Shown: positions 13,083 to 21,907 of the stretch, in pieces | Numbering within the stretch: the first letter of the stretch is position 1 | Layout of the letters: each line of letters starts with the position of its first letter | Source: Alentia gelatinosa | Taxonomy: Eukaryota; Annelida; Polychaeta; Phyllodocida; Polynoidae | Assembly: GCA_950022655.1 (NCBI GenBank) | Contig: OX465579.1 | Location: forward strand, 136,099,118 to 136,163,117 | Direction: 5' to 3' | DNA: 64,000 nt | Program-made: the position numbers and the translations under genes | The notes under the pieces: generated by a model | Seen by the model: the letters and a program-made list of their open reading frames with translations, nothing else | The model's database searches: none | What the model was told of the DNA's origin: nothing

Positions 13083-14036
13083 AAGCTAAATATTTAACAC
13101 GGTGGTTTAGACGGACTATAGCAGGAGTGACCATTCACCGACCAGTCTCTATGCCACCCGCCATTTACTCGACCTTTTTTGTGATGGCCTGGTCGGGGCG
13201 TATTGGCGCTGTCGTCATCTTTTGTCGGCAGCGATGACGATAAATAGGCCGGGCACTTGTGGCTGTCAGTGGGGACCAGGAGAGGTGTCACAACACCGTG
13301 ACACCGGTCCGGACTCCCCTGACACGACTGTCACGCACTGCCACCGTGCGGCCATTACGAGAGTTAGCTCACAGCCATAATTTACCATACCTCTTCTACT
13401 CCACCCCACCATCCATAATTTTTACCCCGCGTCCAAAATTGGGCTGATGGCGCTCCGAAGCCGTTCCGTGAGTGAGAACATGAGCGGAGGCCCTACTTGA
13501 CGGGTCCATTGTTGAATGGGAAACGAAATGTCACCTACCAGTTCTGCCCGCGTACACGTCTATAATGATAATCTTTATGGGACCATAAATCTCGTCTACC
13601 AATATAAGTGTGATATAGGAAATATTGTGGTATTTATAATTGATTAACGTATAGAATAACTTACCAAGAAAATCATGTCAATAGTATTTACAGCTTATAT
13701 TCATCTACTTTTTATAAGGTAAATATTTCCAATTACTTTATTGACTTTCAGGTAAAGAAAGACTTAACATACTTCGATCTCTATAGACATTCTTAGCAAT
13801 ATCTGCACTTATGTTAATGACATTGACTTTTATGAATCATAGAAACATTGTACAAATGGAGTCCATCACATCGGAAAATATTATATCTCACATGAGATAG
13901 CTTTAGATAACATTAGTTAGTTGCACTGTAACGAGCCAATTTGACCCAATAATTAATTGTGTATTTTTTTTAAGAAGTCCAATAAATCTGACTGACAATA
14001 TACATTTTTACCACAATGCCTAACGTCATTCTTACG
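13083..14036. other. noncoding DNA
   Basis: There is a moderately GC-rich stretch at 13100-13450, then AT-rich DNA up to the retrotransposon. No gene was recognised. Confidence 0.5.
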
Positions 14037-14040
14037 CATA
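14037..14040. repeat. target-site duplication (left), cata
   Basis: The four bases before the left LTR are repeated directly after the right LTR at 21904-21907. Ty3/gypsy integrases make short (4-6 bp) duplications, so this marks the insertion boundaries. Confidence 0.8.
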
Positions 14041-14788
14041 TGTAACCTAGCTATATGTAATGTTCCCGGTTACAGGAATAACTAGAAGATGGAGCTTTTA
14101 GATGTTTAATGTAGAGCATAAGATAAGATCCAATGAACAATATAAACTGGGGAGATATTGATATAATCCACATCAATGTACAATATCCAGTGATACAGTA
14201 ACTATGAATATCCAGCACACATACACAGCAGTCCTTTGTTAATCCTATATGGCACAATATATAACACTGACTGTAGTTCACAGTATTGCACATCCAAGTC
14301 CCATTGGTTGCAGTAGTTCCAGCATAGAGGATGTCCCGTCACATGGCTGCTTGTAGCGTGGTCCCAATTATTATCCAAGCTCTATGGCAATAATAGCTGA
14401 CTTCACGGCTGGTCTTACTCTGATGGTCACGGCTGGTCTTCTCCCGATCATCTCAAGACTGTCCTCCCTTATATACTGGGTACATTTAATATTCAGAGAG
14501 CACTGTAATGTTTCTAAAAATAGATTACGACATCACCTTCAAGATGGGTTTCCCCTACAAGTGACTCCCGGTAAAGCTGTCTCACCATGACTCACACACT
14601 GGCTCACGGATGTTTCCCGCTGCCTTTTCCTGGAACAGTGCTTGTCACTGCAGGATGAGTTTCTGTAGAACAGCTCAGAATCCATCAATTATTTGATTAT
14701 GGGTTTGCACCAGGATGTTACAGAACACTACATATAAATATAGGAGTAAAGTCTTATGTATAGAACTATAAGCTAAAACACTATTACA
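14041..14788 (-). repeat. 3' LTR (left copy)
   Basis: 748 bp, with TG at one end and CA at the other. It is identical to 21156-21903 except at 14662 (t against c) and 14734 (a against t). It follows the polypurine tract in element orientation. Confidence 0.95.
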
Positions 14789-14789
14789 A

Positions 14790-14803
14790 TTTTCCTCCTC
14801 TCC
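14790..14803 (-). other. polypurine tract
   Basis: Read on the minus strand this is GGAGAGGAGGAAAA, one base before the 3' LTR. It is the expected primer for plus-strand DNA synthesis. Its placement also supports the LTR boundary at 14788. Confidence 0.85.
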
Positions 14804-15892
14804 AAATAAAGTTTGTCCTCAAACTTTGACAAAGTTACAATATTCATAGTATATCAAGAAAATACATACTAGTAAACATTCAATATATACGCATTGATAA
14901 ATATTCAATATCATACGACATCAGTACATTATTATCATCATGTTTATAGATTAGTGATTATATAAGTTATACTATCATCATTAGCATGCATAACTTCGAT
15001 TTAACATTATCTTCAATTAGATTATACCATTAGATATATCATGTCATAGCAAGTACAACCATTAACCTTGCAAGGCTTTTTGGTATTGAATGACTTGTGT
15101 CATCAATTTTCATCTTTACTTTGGCCAGTATTCCAGTTACTTTATTTTATGCTCAGTTTCAGTACTAGTCTCATTAACCACTTTAGGTATATTTCATATT
15201 ATATGCCCTTAACCTTTGGCATATCTCAAGGGAAGGGTGCAGTTTACCGCTGCCCAAATCCCTTATATCAGTCAAGTCTATACTTCATGCTATATTGCTA
15301 TACCCATAGCTATGGAAGACCAATATGCAAGTTTCTGCATATACATACATCCTCATCTTTAAAGTTTGAGAGAATAGGTGTCTCTCATATCCTGCTTTTC
15401 CATTTTGAAAGCTCTCACATGACCTTGTCTCTGTAATCAGACATCAATATATCCCACCAGTAAAATAACTGTCATCATTCTTTAGCTGCTTTGGTTTGCA
15501 GTATTGTAAGATTTCATCCTGTCTATTCCTGAGCTTCTTCTCACTTACTTCTTAGTGATAGCTGGGAATAACCTGAGTTCCCCTTTCTGCCTTAGTAAGG
15601 CTTCCCCAGTGTCCCATAATTAAGAGCCAATAGAATAATTTCGTTGCTAGCATTCTGAACATGATTTTGTAATGGGACAAAGAGAAAAACCAAACAACAT
15701 ACATTAATGTTTCATTTCATGGAACTATTAGTGTCCAGGATTCAGGAGTCCTGACACCCAACAATCTCATTCATATCCATTTGCTCAGAGGTATTCTCCA
15801 ATTTGATGTTTTTTCTTTCTGAATAGACATTACATCTTGTTCCTCAACGCAATTTTAGATGACATGCATCAAACACTGTCTCTGTGTCTCTA
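14804..15892 (-). other. noncoding spacer between pol and polypurine tract
   Basis: This 1.1-kb stretch lies downstream of the pol stop codon. The coding strand has no open frame of 60 codons or more, so there is no envelope-like gene. The opposite strand has an open frame at 15068-15436 (122 codons, hydrophobic and aromatic-rich) without recognisable family. It could be an accessory antisense frame, but chance is the simpler explanation. The spacer may be a decayed third gene or an RNA-structure region. Confidence 0.6.
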
Positions 15893-18800
15893 TCAAGGTC
15901 TATCAAAGAATGTATGCCTGCCTAGTGGTCTTTTCCTACACCTTCCACTAGCAGTTCTGGCTACATGGAATTCCCTTTTTGCATAGTCAGATACATCATT
16001 GCTTGGTACCCATTGGGTTTGACTATGCCCTTTCCATTTTATTCTGTAGTACATTCCATCTTTTTGTCTCTTACAAGCAAGTATCTTGTCTATCTCATGC
16101 CAATGACTCTTTGGTGTCCTATTTGGTTTAGGAACTGGCTGACTACATGTATCATTCATGTCTCTGTCACCATTTCTTTGTGGAACATCTTGTGCATTGT
16201 CTTTGTCATTATCAATACCTTCTTCATCACTGTCAGTACATTCTTCATTGTCAACATTTTGTCCTACAAATGGTGGCTGTACTGGCCTTTTATCAGGATC
16301 ATTGAACAGTTTCAAACGATTTGCATGCACAAGACTCTTCATTTCTTTGTTATCTGCACATGCTCTCATTTTATATGTATAGTTTGGACCTTTTTCTGTA
16401 ATGTAGTATGGACCTGTCCACATTCTATGAAACTTTTTAGAAAGTCCTAATGGAACTTTTGTGTTATACAACCAAACTCTATCACCTGCTTCAAACTTTG
16501 GGTCCTTAACTCTAGCATCATAATACTTTTTGTATTTCAATTGTGATTCTTTCATGTTTTCTGTGGCAATTGTCCTTGCACTTTCCAAATTATTCAATAT
16601 TTGCCTTAAGTGAGCTTGTGCTGTCTGACCCAAATTGCCTTTTGGAATCCATTCTAAATCAAAAGGTAAATTCATTTCTCTGCCAAACACCATAAAGTAT
16701 GGGGAATACTGCGTTGATTGTGTGCATGGTGTTGATCTATATGCCATCATTATACCTGGAAGTAAATGTGGCCAATCTTTTTGGTCTAATTTTCCATAGG
16801 TCCGAATAGATTGTGCTATTACACTGTTCATTCTTTCAACTGCTGAATTTGTTTGTGGATGGTAGCTGCTTGTGTGGACTCTTTTAACTTCAAATAAAGA
16901 GCAAACTGCTTTAACAAGACCTGACATGAAATTTGCCCCCCTGTCACTTACTAATGTATGAGGTGCACCATACCTAGTGAAAATATCTCTGTAGAGAACT
17001 TCAGCGACTTCTTTTGCTTCCTGGGTCTTAGTGGGTATTGCTTCACACCACTTTGTAAAGCTATCTGTTATAACTAGGATATGTTTATACCCTTCAGTAG
17101 AAGTTGTAACTGGACCCATAAAATCAATATGCCAACGACTAAATATGTCTGCAATTGGCAATGGGTTCAATGGTGCTTTTACAATAGATGGTCTGCTTTT
17201 CGACTGTTGACATTCCACACATGAGCTGACATGCCCATATACATCCCTATACATATGAGGCCAATAATACTTGTTTCTTAATGCATGGTATGTTCTCTCA
17301 AATCCTTGGTGTCCACCACCAATAAGTGAATCATGATAGGATTGCAATGCATCCATCCTTAGTTGCTCTGGTACAACCAATTGTTTCACAAGTCTCTCTG
17401 CTTTTGGCAAGCCTTTTGCCCTTCTGTAATACATGTGATATAGTACTCTGTCTAGAATAACATACTGATCAGCTTGTATAGCAATTCTCTTTGCTTCTCT
17501 ATGATTTGAAGGTAACTCTCCTTCCTCTAGATATTTTATCATTGGACCACTGTCCTTACATTCTCTCTGCATTGTCCTTAGATCTGTGATCTCTGCAATG
17601 AATGTCATATCAGGTTTATCATCATTTTCAGTCAATTCTATGCTGTGAATAAGACTCTCAGACTCTCTTGGTTTGGGATCCTTACAATTGTATGTAAACT
17701 TGCACTCAATACAATCAGACTGGTAATCATTACTTTGTGTCCCTATATTCATGACTGGTACTGGCTCAGGAATATCTAAGTCTGTCTCAGCCTGCACTTC
17801 ATCATATTCCCTTCTAGATATTGCATCTGCAACTGTATTCTGTTTACCTGGTCGATGGTGTATACTAAATGTATAGCCTTGCAATAGTAAAGCCCACCTG
17901 GCTAATCGACCTGTAGTCTGTTTGATACTTTTTATCCAAGTGATTGAAATATTGTCTGTATAAATATCAAAATGTCCATTTGCTAAGTATGGATTATTTG
18001 CCTTAATCCCTTCAACAACCGCTAAGCATTCTTTTTCACATATGTTCCATGCTAATTCAGACCCTCTCAATGCACGTCCACCATATGCTATTGCTCTTGG
18101 TTTGCCATTTTCATCCAGTTGTTCCAATACATACCCTATAGCATGATTAGAAGCATCACATGAGATTTGGAATCCTCTTTGCATATCTGCATATGCCAAC
18201 ACTGGTGGTTCGGCAAGACTCTGCTTTAATGTATCAAATGCCTTCTGACATGCATTTGTCCATTGAAATTTTGCATCTTTTCTCAATAATTGATTTAATG
18301 GCAAAGCAATCTGTGCATAACCCTTTATGAATCTCCTAAAATAATTACACATGCCAAGGAAACTGCGCACATCATGTGCATTTCTTGGTTCTGGGAATTC
18401 TCTTATTACTTTTGTCTTTTTGGTGTCTACTTGAATACCATCTTTTGAGATTGTGTGGCCTAGATAGTTAACTGACTGTGTGGCAAATTTACATTTTGAA
18501 ATGTTTAGTGTTAAGTTTGCTTTCCTGAATCTGTCAAAGACCTGTGAAATATGATCCATATGTTTCTCAAAACTGTCACTGAATATCAAAACGTCATCAA
18601 TATAGACAAGTGCAAATTTCCAATTTATACCTCTTAACACTTCAGACATAACCATCTGATAAGACATAGGTGCATTCATTAAGCCAAATGGTAGTCTTTT
18701 CCATTCATAAATTCCTTGTGGTGTTATAAATGCAGTTTTCTCTCTGCTTTCTTGATGTAAAGGTATTTGCCAAAATCCAGACTGCATATCTAAAGTTGTT

Positions 18801-19288
18801 AGATATTTCGGTTTTCCCTGTCCAATTGTATCAAACACATCTTCCATTCTAGGAAGTGGAAATGACATGGGTTTTGTAACTTCATTCAATTTGCGATAAT
18901 CAACTGCAAAACGAAGCTTAGAAGTATCCTTTTTCTTAACCATTACCACAGGAAAATGCCATTCAGAATTTGATTTTTGAATGATGTCATGTTCAAGCAT
19001 TTCCTTAATCTGTCTTTCAGCTTCCTCTCTAGCTAATGGTGAATGTCTATAGAACCTTTGCCTGATAGGCATAGCATCTCCAGTATCGATCTTATGTTGA
19101 TAGATATTCGTTTGGCCTAGCTCAGATATATCTTTTGCAAACACATCCCTATATTGACCTATAAGACACAAAAGTCTTCTCTTCTGTTCTTGTGTCAATT
19201 CAGAATTAACTAACTTTATCCCAAGATCTCTGGCAATCTCAATGTATTGCTCATCTGTGATCTCTTCCGTTTCATCAATAGTATACAC
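15893..19288 (-). CDS. retrotransposon Pol: reverse transcriptase, RNase H, integrase, chromodomain
   Basis: 1131 residues from the first Met; the frame is open from 19339. Reverse transcriptase spans about residues 95-290, with D167 in LTTLDMQSG and the YIDD box at 229-232. RNase H spans about 370-490, with D378, E420, D445 and D488. Integrase has an HHCC zinc finger (H652, H660, C690, C693), the catalytic triad D722, D782, E818 with 35 residues between the last two, and a GPY motif near 959. The C-terminus holds a chromodomain (about 1062-1108) with IKWKG and W1093, which in chromoviruses tethers integration to modified chromatin. All key catalytic residues are intact. It reads in the -1 frame relative to protease and has no obvious independent promoter, so it is probably made by frameshifting. 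The stop is TGA at 15893-15895. Confidence 0.95.
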   Translation of the reverse strand: MYTIDETEEITDEQYIEIARDLGIKLVNSELTQEQKRRLLCLIGQYRDVFAKDISELGQTNIYQHKIDTGDAMPIRQRFYRHSPLAREEAERQIKEMLEHDIIQKSNSEWHFPVVMVKKKDTSKLRFAVDYRKLNEVTKPMSFPLPRMEDVFDTIGQGKPKYLTTLDMQSGFWQIPLHQESREKTAFITPQGIYEWKRLPFGLMNAPMSYQMVMSEVLRGINWKFALVYIDDVLIFSDSFEKHMDHISQVFDRFRKANLTLNISKCKFATQSVNYLGHTISKDGIQVDTKKTKVIREFPEPRNAHDVRSFLGMCNYFRRFIKGYAQIALPLNQLLRKDAKFQWTNACQKAFDTLKQSLAEPPVLAYADMQRGFQISCDASNHAIGYVLEQLDENGKPRAIAYGGRALRGSELAWNICEKECLAVVEGIKANNPYLANGHFDIYTDNISITWIKSIKQTTGRLARWALLLQGYTFSIHHRPGKQNTVADAISRREYDEVQAETDLDIPEPVPVMNIGTQSNDYQSDCIECKFTYNCKDPKPRESESLIHSIELTENDDKPDMTFIAEITDLRTMQRECKDSGPMIKYLEEGELPSNHREAKRIAIQADQYVILDRVLYHMYYRRAKGLPKAERLVKQLVVPEQLRMDALQSYHDSLIGGGHQGFERTYHALRNKYYWPHMYRDVYGHVSSCVECQQSKSRPSIVKAPLNPLPIADIFSRWHIDFMGPVTTSTEGYKHILVITDSFTKWCEAIPTKTQEAKEVAEVLYRDIFTRYGAPHTLVSDRGANFMSGLVKAVCSLFEVKRVHTSSYHPQTNSAVERMNSVIAQSIRTYGKLDQKDWPHLLPGIMMAYRSTPCTQSTQYSPYFMVFGREMNLPFDLEWIPKGNLGQTAQAHLRQILNNLESARTIATENMKESQLKYKKYYDARVKDPKFEAGDRVWLYNTKVPLGLSKKFHRMWTGPYYITEKGPNYTYKMRACADNKEMKSLVHANRLKLFNDPDKRPVQPPFVGQNVDNEECTDSDEEGIDNDKDNAQDVPQRNGDRDMNDTCSQPVPKPNRTPKSHWHEIDKILACKRQKDGMYYRIKWKGHSQTQWVPSNDVSDYAKREFHVARTASGRCRKRPLGRHTFFDRP

Positions 19289-19339
19289 ATTTTCTGTAAA
19301 ACTATCTCCATCAGCCTCAAATTCTTTAATTGTATGTGT
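19216..19339 (-). other. protease/pol overlap: probable -1 frameshift region
   Basis: The protease frame runs to a stop at 19216-19218. The pol frame opens just after a TGA ending at 19340. A single step back by one base anywhere in this window joins them. By coding character the switch lies near 19320-19339. No canonical X-XXY-YYZ slippery heptamer is in register; the closest text is AGTTTTA. Either an unusual slip site or a one-base indel in this copy would explain it. Confidence 0.6.
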
Positions 19340-19992
19340 TCAATTTCTGATGCAGTTGCCATTACATATCCTGCTCTAATATAAGCATTAGCATTTGTAG
19401 GATTCATAAGAAGATAATTTGCTTTTCCTCTATGTACTGTCACTAAGGCTTTTGTTCCCATAAGATTTAGTTTTGTGCTTATTTCTGCAACTGGTTCCAA
19501 CAACACTACAGAACCATCTCTGTATTTTGTCAATTTCACTGGAATATTACAATGTGATCTTGGAGGGATTACTACACTTTGTTTTGATTTTGCGAATTTT
19601 GCAGCATTTCTAGATTTTTCCATAATGTTCACAGCTGCTAATCCATCCTCCAGTATCAGTATATGTTTAGCAGTATCAATAGTAGCTTTGTGAGACTCTA
19701 AGAAATCAAATCCCAGAATCAGTGGTGTATACATGTGTCTAAACACATGGAATCTTTGTAATACTTTGAATCCTGACAAGGAAACATTCAAGTCAATAGT
19801 CCCAATTATGTCATGAGTTTCTCCGCCTACTCCTCTAACTCTTTTTAGAGACTGTGACTGACTCAAGTTTCTATATCCATAACCTATGCTCTGTAGGAAT
19901 CTGTATGTCACACAGCTTACACTGGCTCCTGTGTCTACAAGTATTCTAACAGATCTTCCTCTCACTGAACCTTCAATATAGTTTCTATCCAT
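19216..19992 (-). CDS. retrotransposon aspartic protease domain
   Basis: 258 residues counted from the first Met, but the frame is open back to the amber codon at 20128, so the Met at 19992 is probably not the real start. The active site DTGAS is at residues 20-24. The flap and second conserved segment fit retropepsins, with LILGFDFL at about 91-98. The enzyme would act as a homodimer to cut Gag and Pol. It is in the same frame as gag, about 45 codons downstream of the amber stop. Its last 124 bases overlap the open part of the pol frame (19339-19216). After residue 235 or so the reading looks less protein-like than the -1 frame, consistent with ribosomes leaving the frame there. Confidence 0.88.
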   Translation of the reverse strand: MDRNYIEGSVRGRSVRILVDTGASVSCVTYRFLQSIGYGYRNLSQSQSLKRVRGVGGETHDIIGTIDLNVSLSGFKVLQRFHVFRHMYTPLILGFDFLESHKATIDTAKHILILEDGLAAVNIMEKSRNAAKFAKSKQSVVIPPRSHCNIPVKLTKYRDGSVVLLEPVAEISTKLNLMGTKALVTVHRGKANYLLMNPTNANAYIRAGYVMATASEIEHIQLKNLRLMEIVLQKMCILLMKRKRSQMSNTLRLPEILG

Positions 19993-20127
19993 TCTAGCAA
20001 TACTGGCAATAAGTGGTATTTTGCTACCATCATTATACTGAGACTTTCCTTTTGTTACTGAGCTCTTATACCTATAAGGTCTATCTATGGCTTTTAGACT
20101 GGCCTTTCCATAGACAGACTCGTGACC

Positions 20128-20130
20128 CTA
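20128..20130 (-). other. amber codon between gag and protease (readthrough candidate)
   Basis: A single TAG separates gag from the protease frame. There is no other stop for the roughly 45 codons before the protease Met, nor through the protease domain. The base after TAG is G, the context of several known viral readthrough sites. It is either a recoding signal or a recent nonsense mutation. Confidence 0.6.
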
Positions 20131-20889
20131 GAAGTCATTTCTATTTTCAAAGTGATCATTTTTGTATTCTGAATCAGAATTATCTGCCTTGCAATTATGG
20201 TACTGGTTGTACCTACCTTTACCAGAAACTGGCTTGTATTTCTTTCTTTTTGGAGTTATGGATCTTTGTTCATATGGAGTAAATTGTCTTTTTGTCCATG
20301 GTATTGATCTTGCTTTTGATCTTGTCCTCTTAATCTCCTTTCTCACTGCAGTTACATGTTCTTTCAAGTCACTCATTGTAGATGTTAATTCATCTCCCTC
20401 ACTCTGAAGATTATACACTATTTCAGCCATCACTGCATACTTTTCAATGTCACTTATATTTGTTGGCTTTTGAAGTAACACTTTAGTCCTGATGTGTGGT
20501 TTGAGTCCATTCACTATTGCTCTAAGCTGAAGAGATTCCTCCAATTTCACAGATTTAGAGTCACTTTTTATCCTTGCTATATAATCTTGTACATTTTCTT
20601 CATTTCCCTGTTTTTCCATAAATATGTCCTTAGTTTTGATGAAGTGGAATGCTTCACTAATTGTATATCTCTGTAAGAATGCCTTCCTCAGTTCACAAAA
20701 GTCTGACTTGTCTTCTTCTCTCAGAGAGTCATACCAAATGTATGCTTTGTCTTTCAATACCAATGGAAAGACCTTTGCTGGTTCCAAAACGTTTTTCAGT
20801 GAAATGTATGCTTCAAATTTACACATAAATTCTTCTGGATTTTCATCTTCATTCCCATAGAAATGTCCTGGAGCATATAATTCAGGCAT
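20128..20889 (-). CDS. retrotransposon Gag (capsid)
   Basis: 253 residues. The start at 20889 is the first Met of the frame and lies about 265 bases downstream of the 5' LTR. The first 170 residues look like the retrotransposon Gag capsid fold (F-x-x-KFEAYISL, later AYIWYDSL, FLQRY and VQDYIARI). A basic, Arg/Lys-rich tail follows (KRTRSKARS, KRKKYK). No CCHC zinc knuckle is visible; only one Cys is present in the tail (HNCKAD). It ends in TAG followed by G, and the frame remains open into protease. Gag would package the genomic RNA in virus-like particles, and RNA binding may rest on the basic tail. Confidence 0.88.
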   Translation of the reverse strand: MPELYAPGHFYGNEDENPEEFMCKFEAYISLKNVLEPAKVFPLVLKDKAYIWYDSLREEDKSDFCELRKAFLQRYTISEAFHFIKTKDIFMEKQGNEENVQDYIARIKSDSKSVKLEESLQLRAIVNGLKPHIRTKVLLQKPTNISDIEKYAVMAEIVYNLQSEGDELTSTMSDLKEHVTAVRKEIKRTRSKARSIPWTKRQFTPYEQRSITPKRKKYKPVSGKGRYNQYHNCKADNSDSEYKNDHFENRNDF

Positions 20890-21134
20890 TGTGTCGGAGC
20901 TCCAAGCAAGTCACACACACAGAGATTTATGAGGGCATTAAGGGCGGCATGGGCCTTGCAGTGGTGCCGGGTAGGAGTATTGATTTTTCTGAAACCCCTA
21001 ACATCAACCCTTCCCGCTATCATGGGGTGCCATGTGTGTAGTGGCTTAGACTGCACCAACCACAACAAACAAACACTGTATCCTCAAAAACACACAGAAA
21101 TATCCAAAGTCTTGATTTGAGGTGTCCAGGATCT
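20890..21134 (-). other. element 5' leader
   Basis: Noncoding stretch between the primer-binding site and the gag start, expected to hold the packaging signal. A minus-strand frame from 21068 overlaps gag in another register and shows no family resemblance. Confidence 0.6.
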
Positions 21135-21152
21135 TTGAGGGTTCTCACACCA
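21135..21152 (-). other. primer-binding site, tRNA-Leu-like
   Basis: On the minus strand, three bases after the 5' LTR, the sequence reads TGGTGTGAGAACCCTCAA. TGG is the complement of a tRNA CCA end. TGGTGTnAGAA resembles the tRNA-Leu primer sites of many chromoviruses, with one mismatch in the first eleven bases, but it diverges after that. The tRNA identity is therefore tentative. Confidence 0.65.
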
Positions 21153-21155
21153 AGT

Positions 21156-21903
21156 TGTAACCTAGCTATATGTAATGTTCCCGGTTACAGGAATAACTAG
21201 AAGATGGAGCTTTTAGATGTTTAATGTAGAGCATAAGATAAGATCCAATGAACAATATAAACTGGGGAGATATTGATATAATCCACATCAATGTACAATA
21301 TCCAGTGATACAGTAACTATGAATATCCAGCACACATACACAGCAGTCCTTTGTTAATCCTATATGGCACAATATATAACACTGACTGTAGTTCACAGTA
21401 TTGCACATCCAAGTCCCATTGGTTGCAGTAGTTCCAGCATAGAGGATGTCCCGTCACATGGCTGCTTGTAGCGTGGTCCCAATTATTATCCAAGCTCTAT
21501 GGCAATAATAGCTGACTTCACGGCTGGTCTTACTCTGATGGTCACGGCTGGTCTTCTCCCGATCATCTCAAGACTGTCCTCCCTTATATACTGGGTACAT
21601 TTAATATTCAGAGAGCACTGTAATGTTTCTAAAAATAGATTACGACATCACCTTCAAGATGGGTTTCCCCTACAAGTGACTCCCGGTAAAGCTGTCTCAC
21701 CATGACTCACACACTGGCTCACGGATGTTTCCCGCTGCCTTTTCCTGGAACAGTGCTTGTCACTGCAGGATGAGTTCCTGTAGAACAGCTCAGAATCCAT
21801 CAATTATTTGATTATGGGTTTGCACCAGGATGTTACAGAACACTACATTTAAATATAGGAGTAAAGTCTTATGTATAGAACTATAAGCTAAAACACTATT
21901 ACA
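21156..21903 (-). repeat. 5' LTR (right copy)
   Basis: 748 bp. In element orientation it runs from 21903 to 21156 and ends CTAGGTTACA before the primer-binding site. It is expected to hold the promoter and polyadenylation signals. It is identical to the other LTR apart from two substitutions (21777, 21849). Confidence 0.95.
21584..21591 (-). promoter_or_regulatory. TATA box in the 5' LTR
   Basis: Minus-strand TATATAAG in the context AGTATATAAGGGAGG. It is the best core promoter match in the LTR and would start transcription roughly 25-30 bases further along, near 21555-21560. The start point is inferred. Confidence 0.5.
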
Positions 21904-21907
21904 CATA
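21904..21907. repeat. target-site duplication (right), cata
   Basis: Matches 14037-14040 and marks the outer edge of the insertion. Confidence 0.8.

Larger units (their letters stand above)
14041..21903 (-). mobile_element. Ty3/gypsy LTR retrotransposon with chromodomain, full length
   Basis: The 7.86-kb element reads on the minus strand and has two 748-bp LTRs (TG...CA), a primer-binding site, gag, protease, reverse transcriptase-RNase H-integrase, a polypurine tract and a 4-bp target duplication. The order RT, RNase H, integrase places it in Ty3/gypsy (Metaviridae), and the chromodomain after integrase points to the chromovirus side of that group. The LTRs match without indels and differ only at 14662/21777 and 14734/21849 (2 of 748), so the insertion is recent. 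Gag and protease share a frame interrupted by one amber codon, and pol lies in the -1 frame. No envelope-like open frame was found. Exact lineage needs an RT tree. Confidence 0.95.

Noticed and set aside
14804..15892. Envelope gene of an errantivirus-type element
   Set aside because: The coding strand has no substantial open frame here, and no transmembrane or signal segment follows pol.
15965..16450. 161-codon open frame antisense to pol
   Set aside because: It lies inside the conserved pol coding region on the other strand; its hydrophobic composition follows from the codon use of pol.
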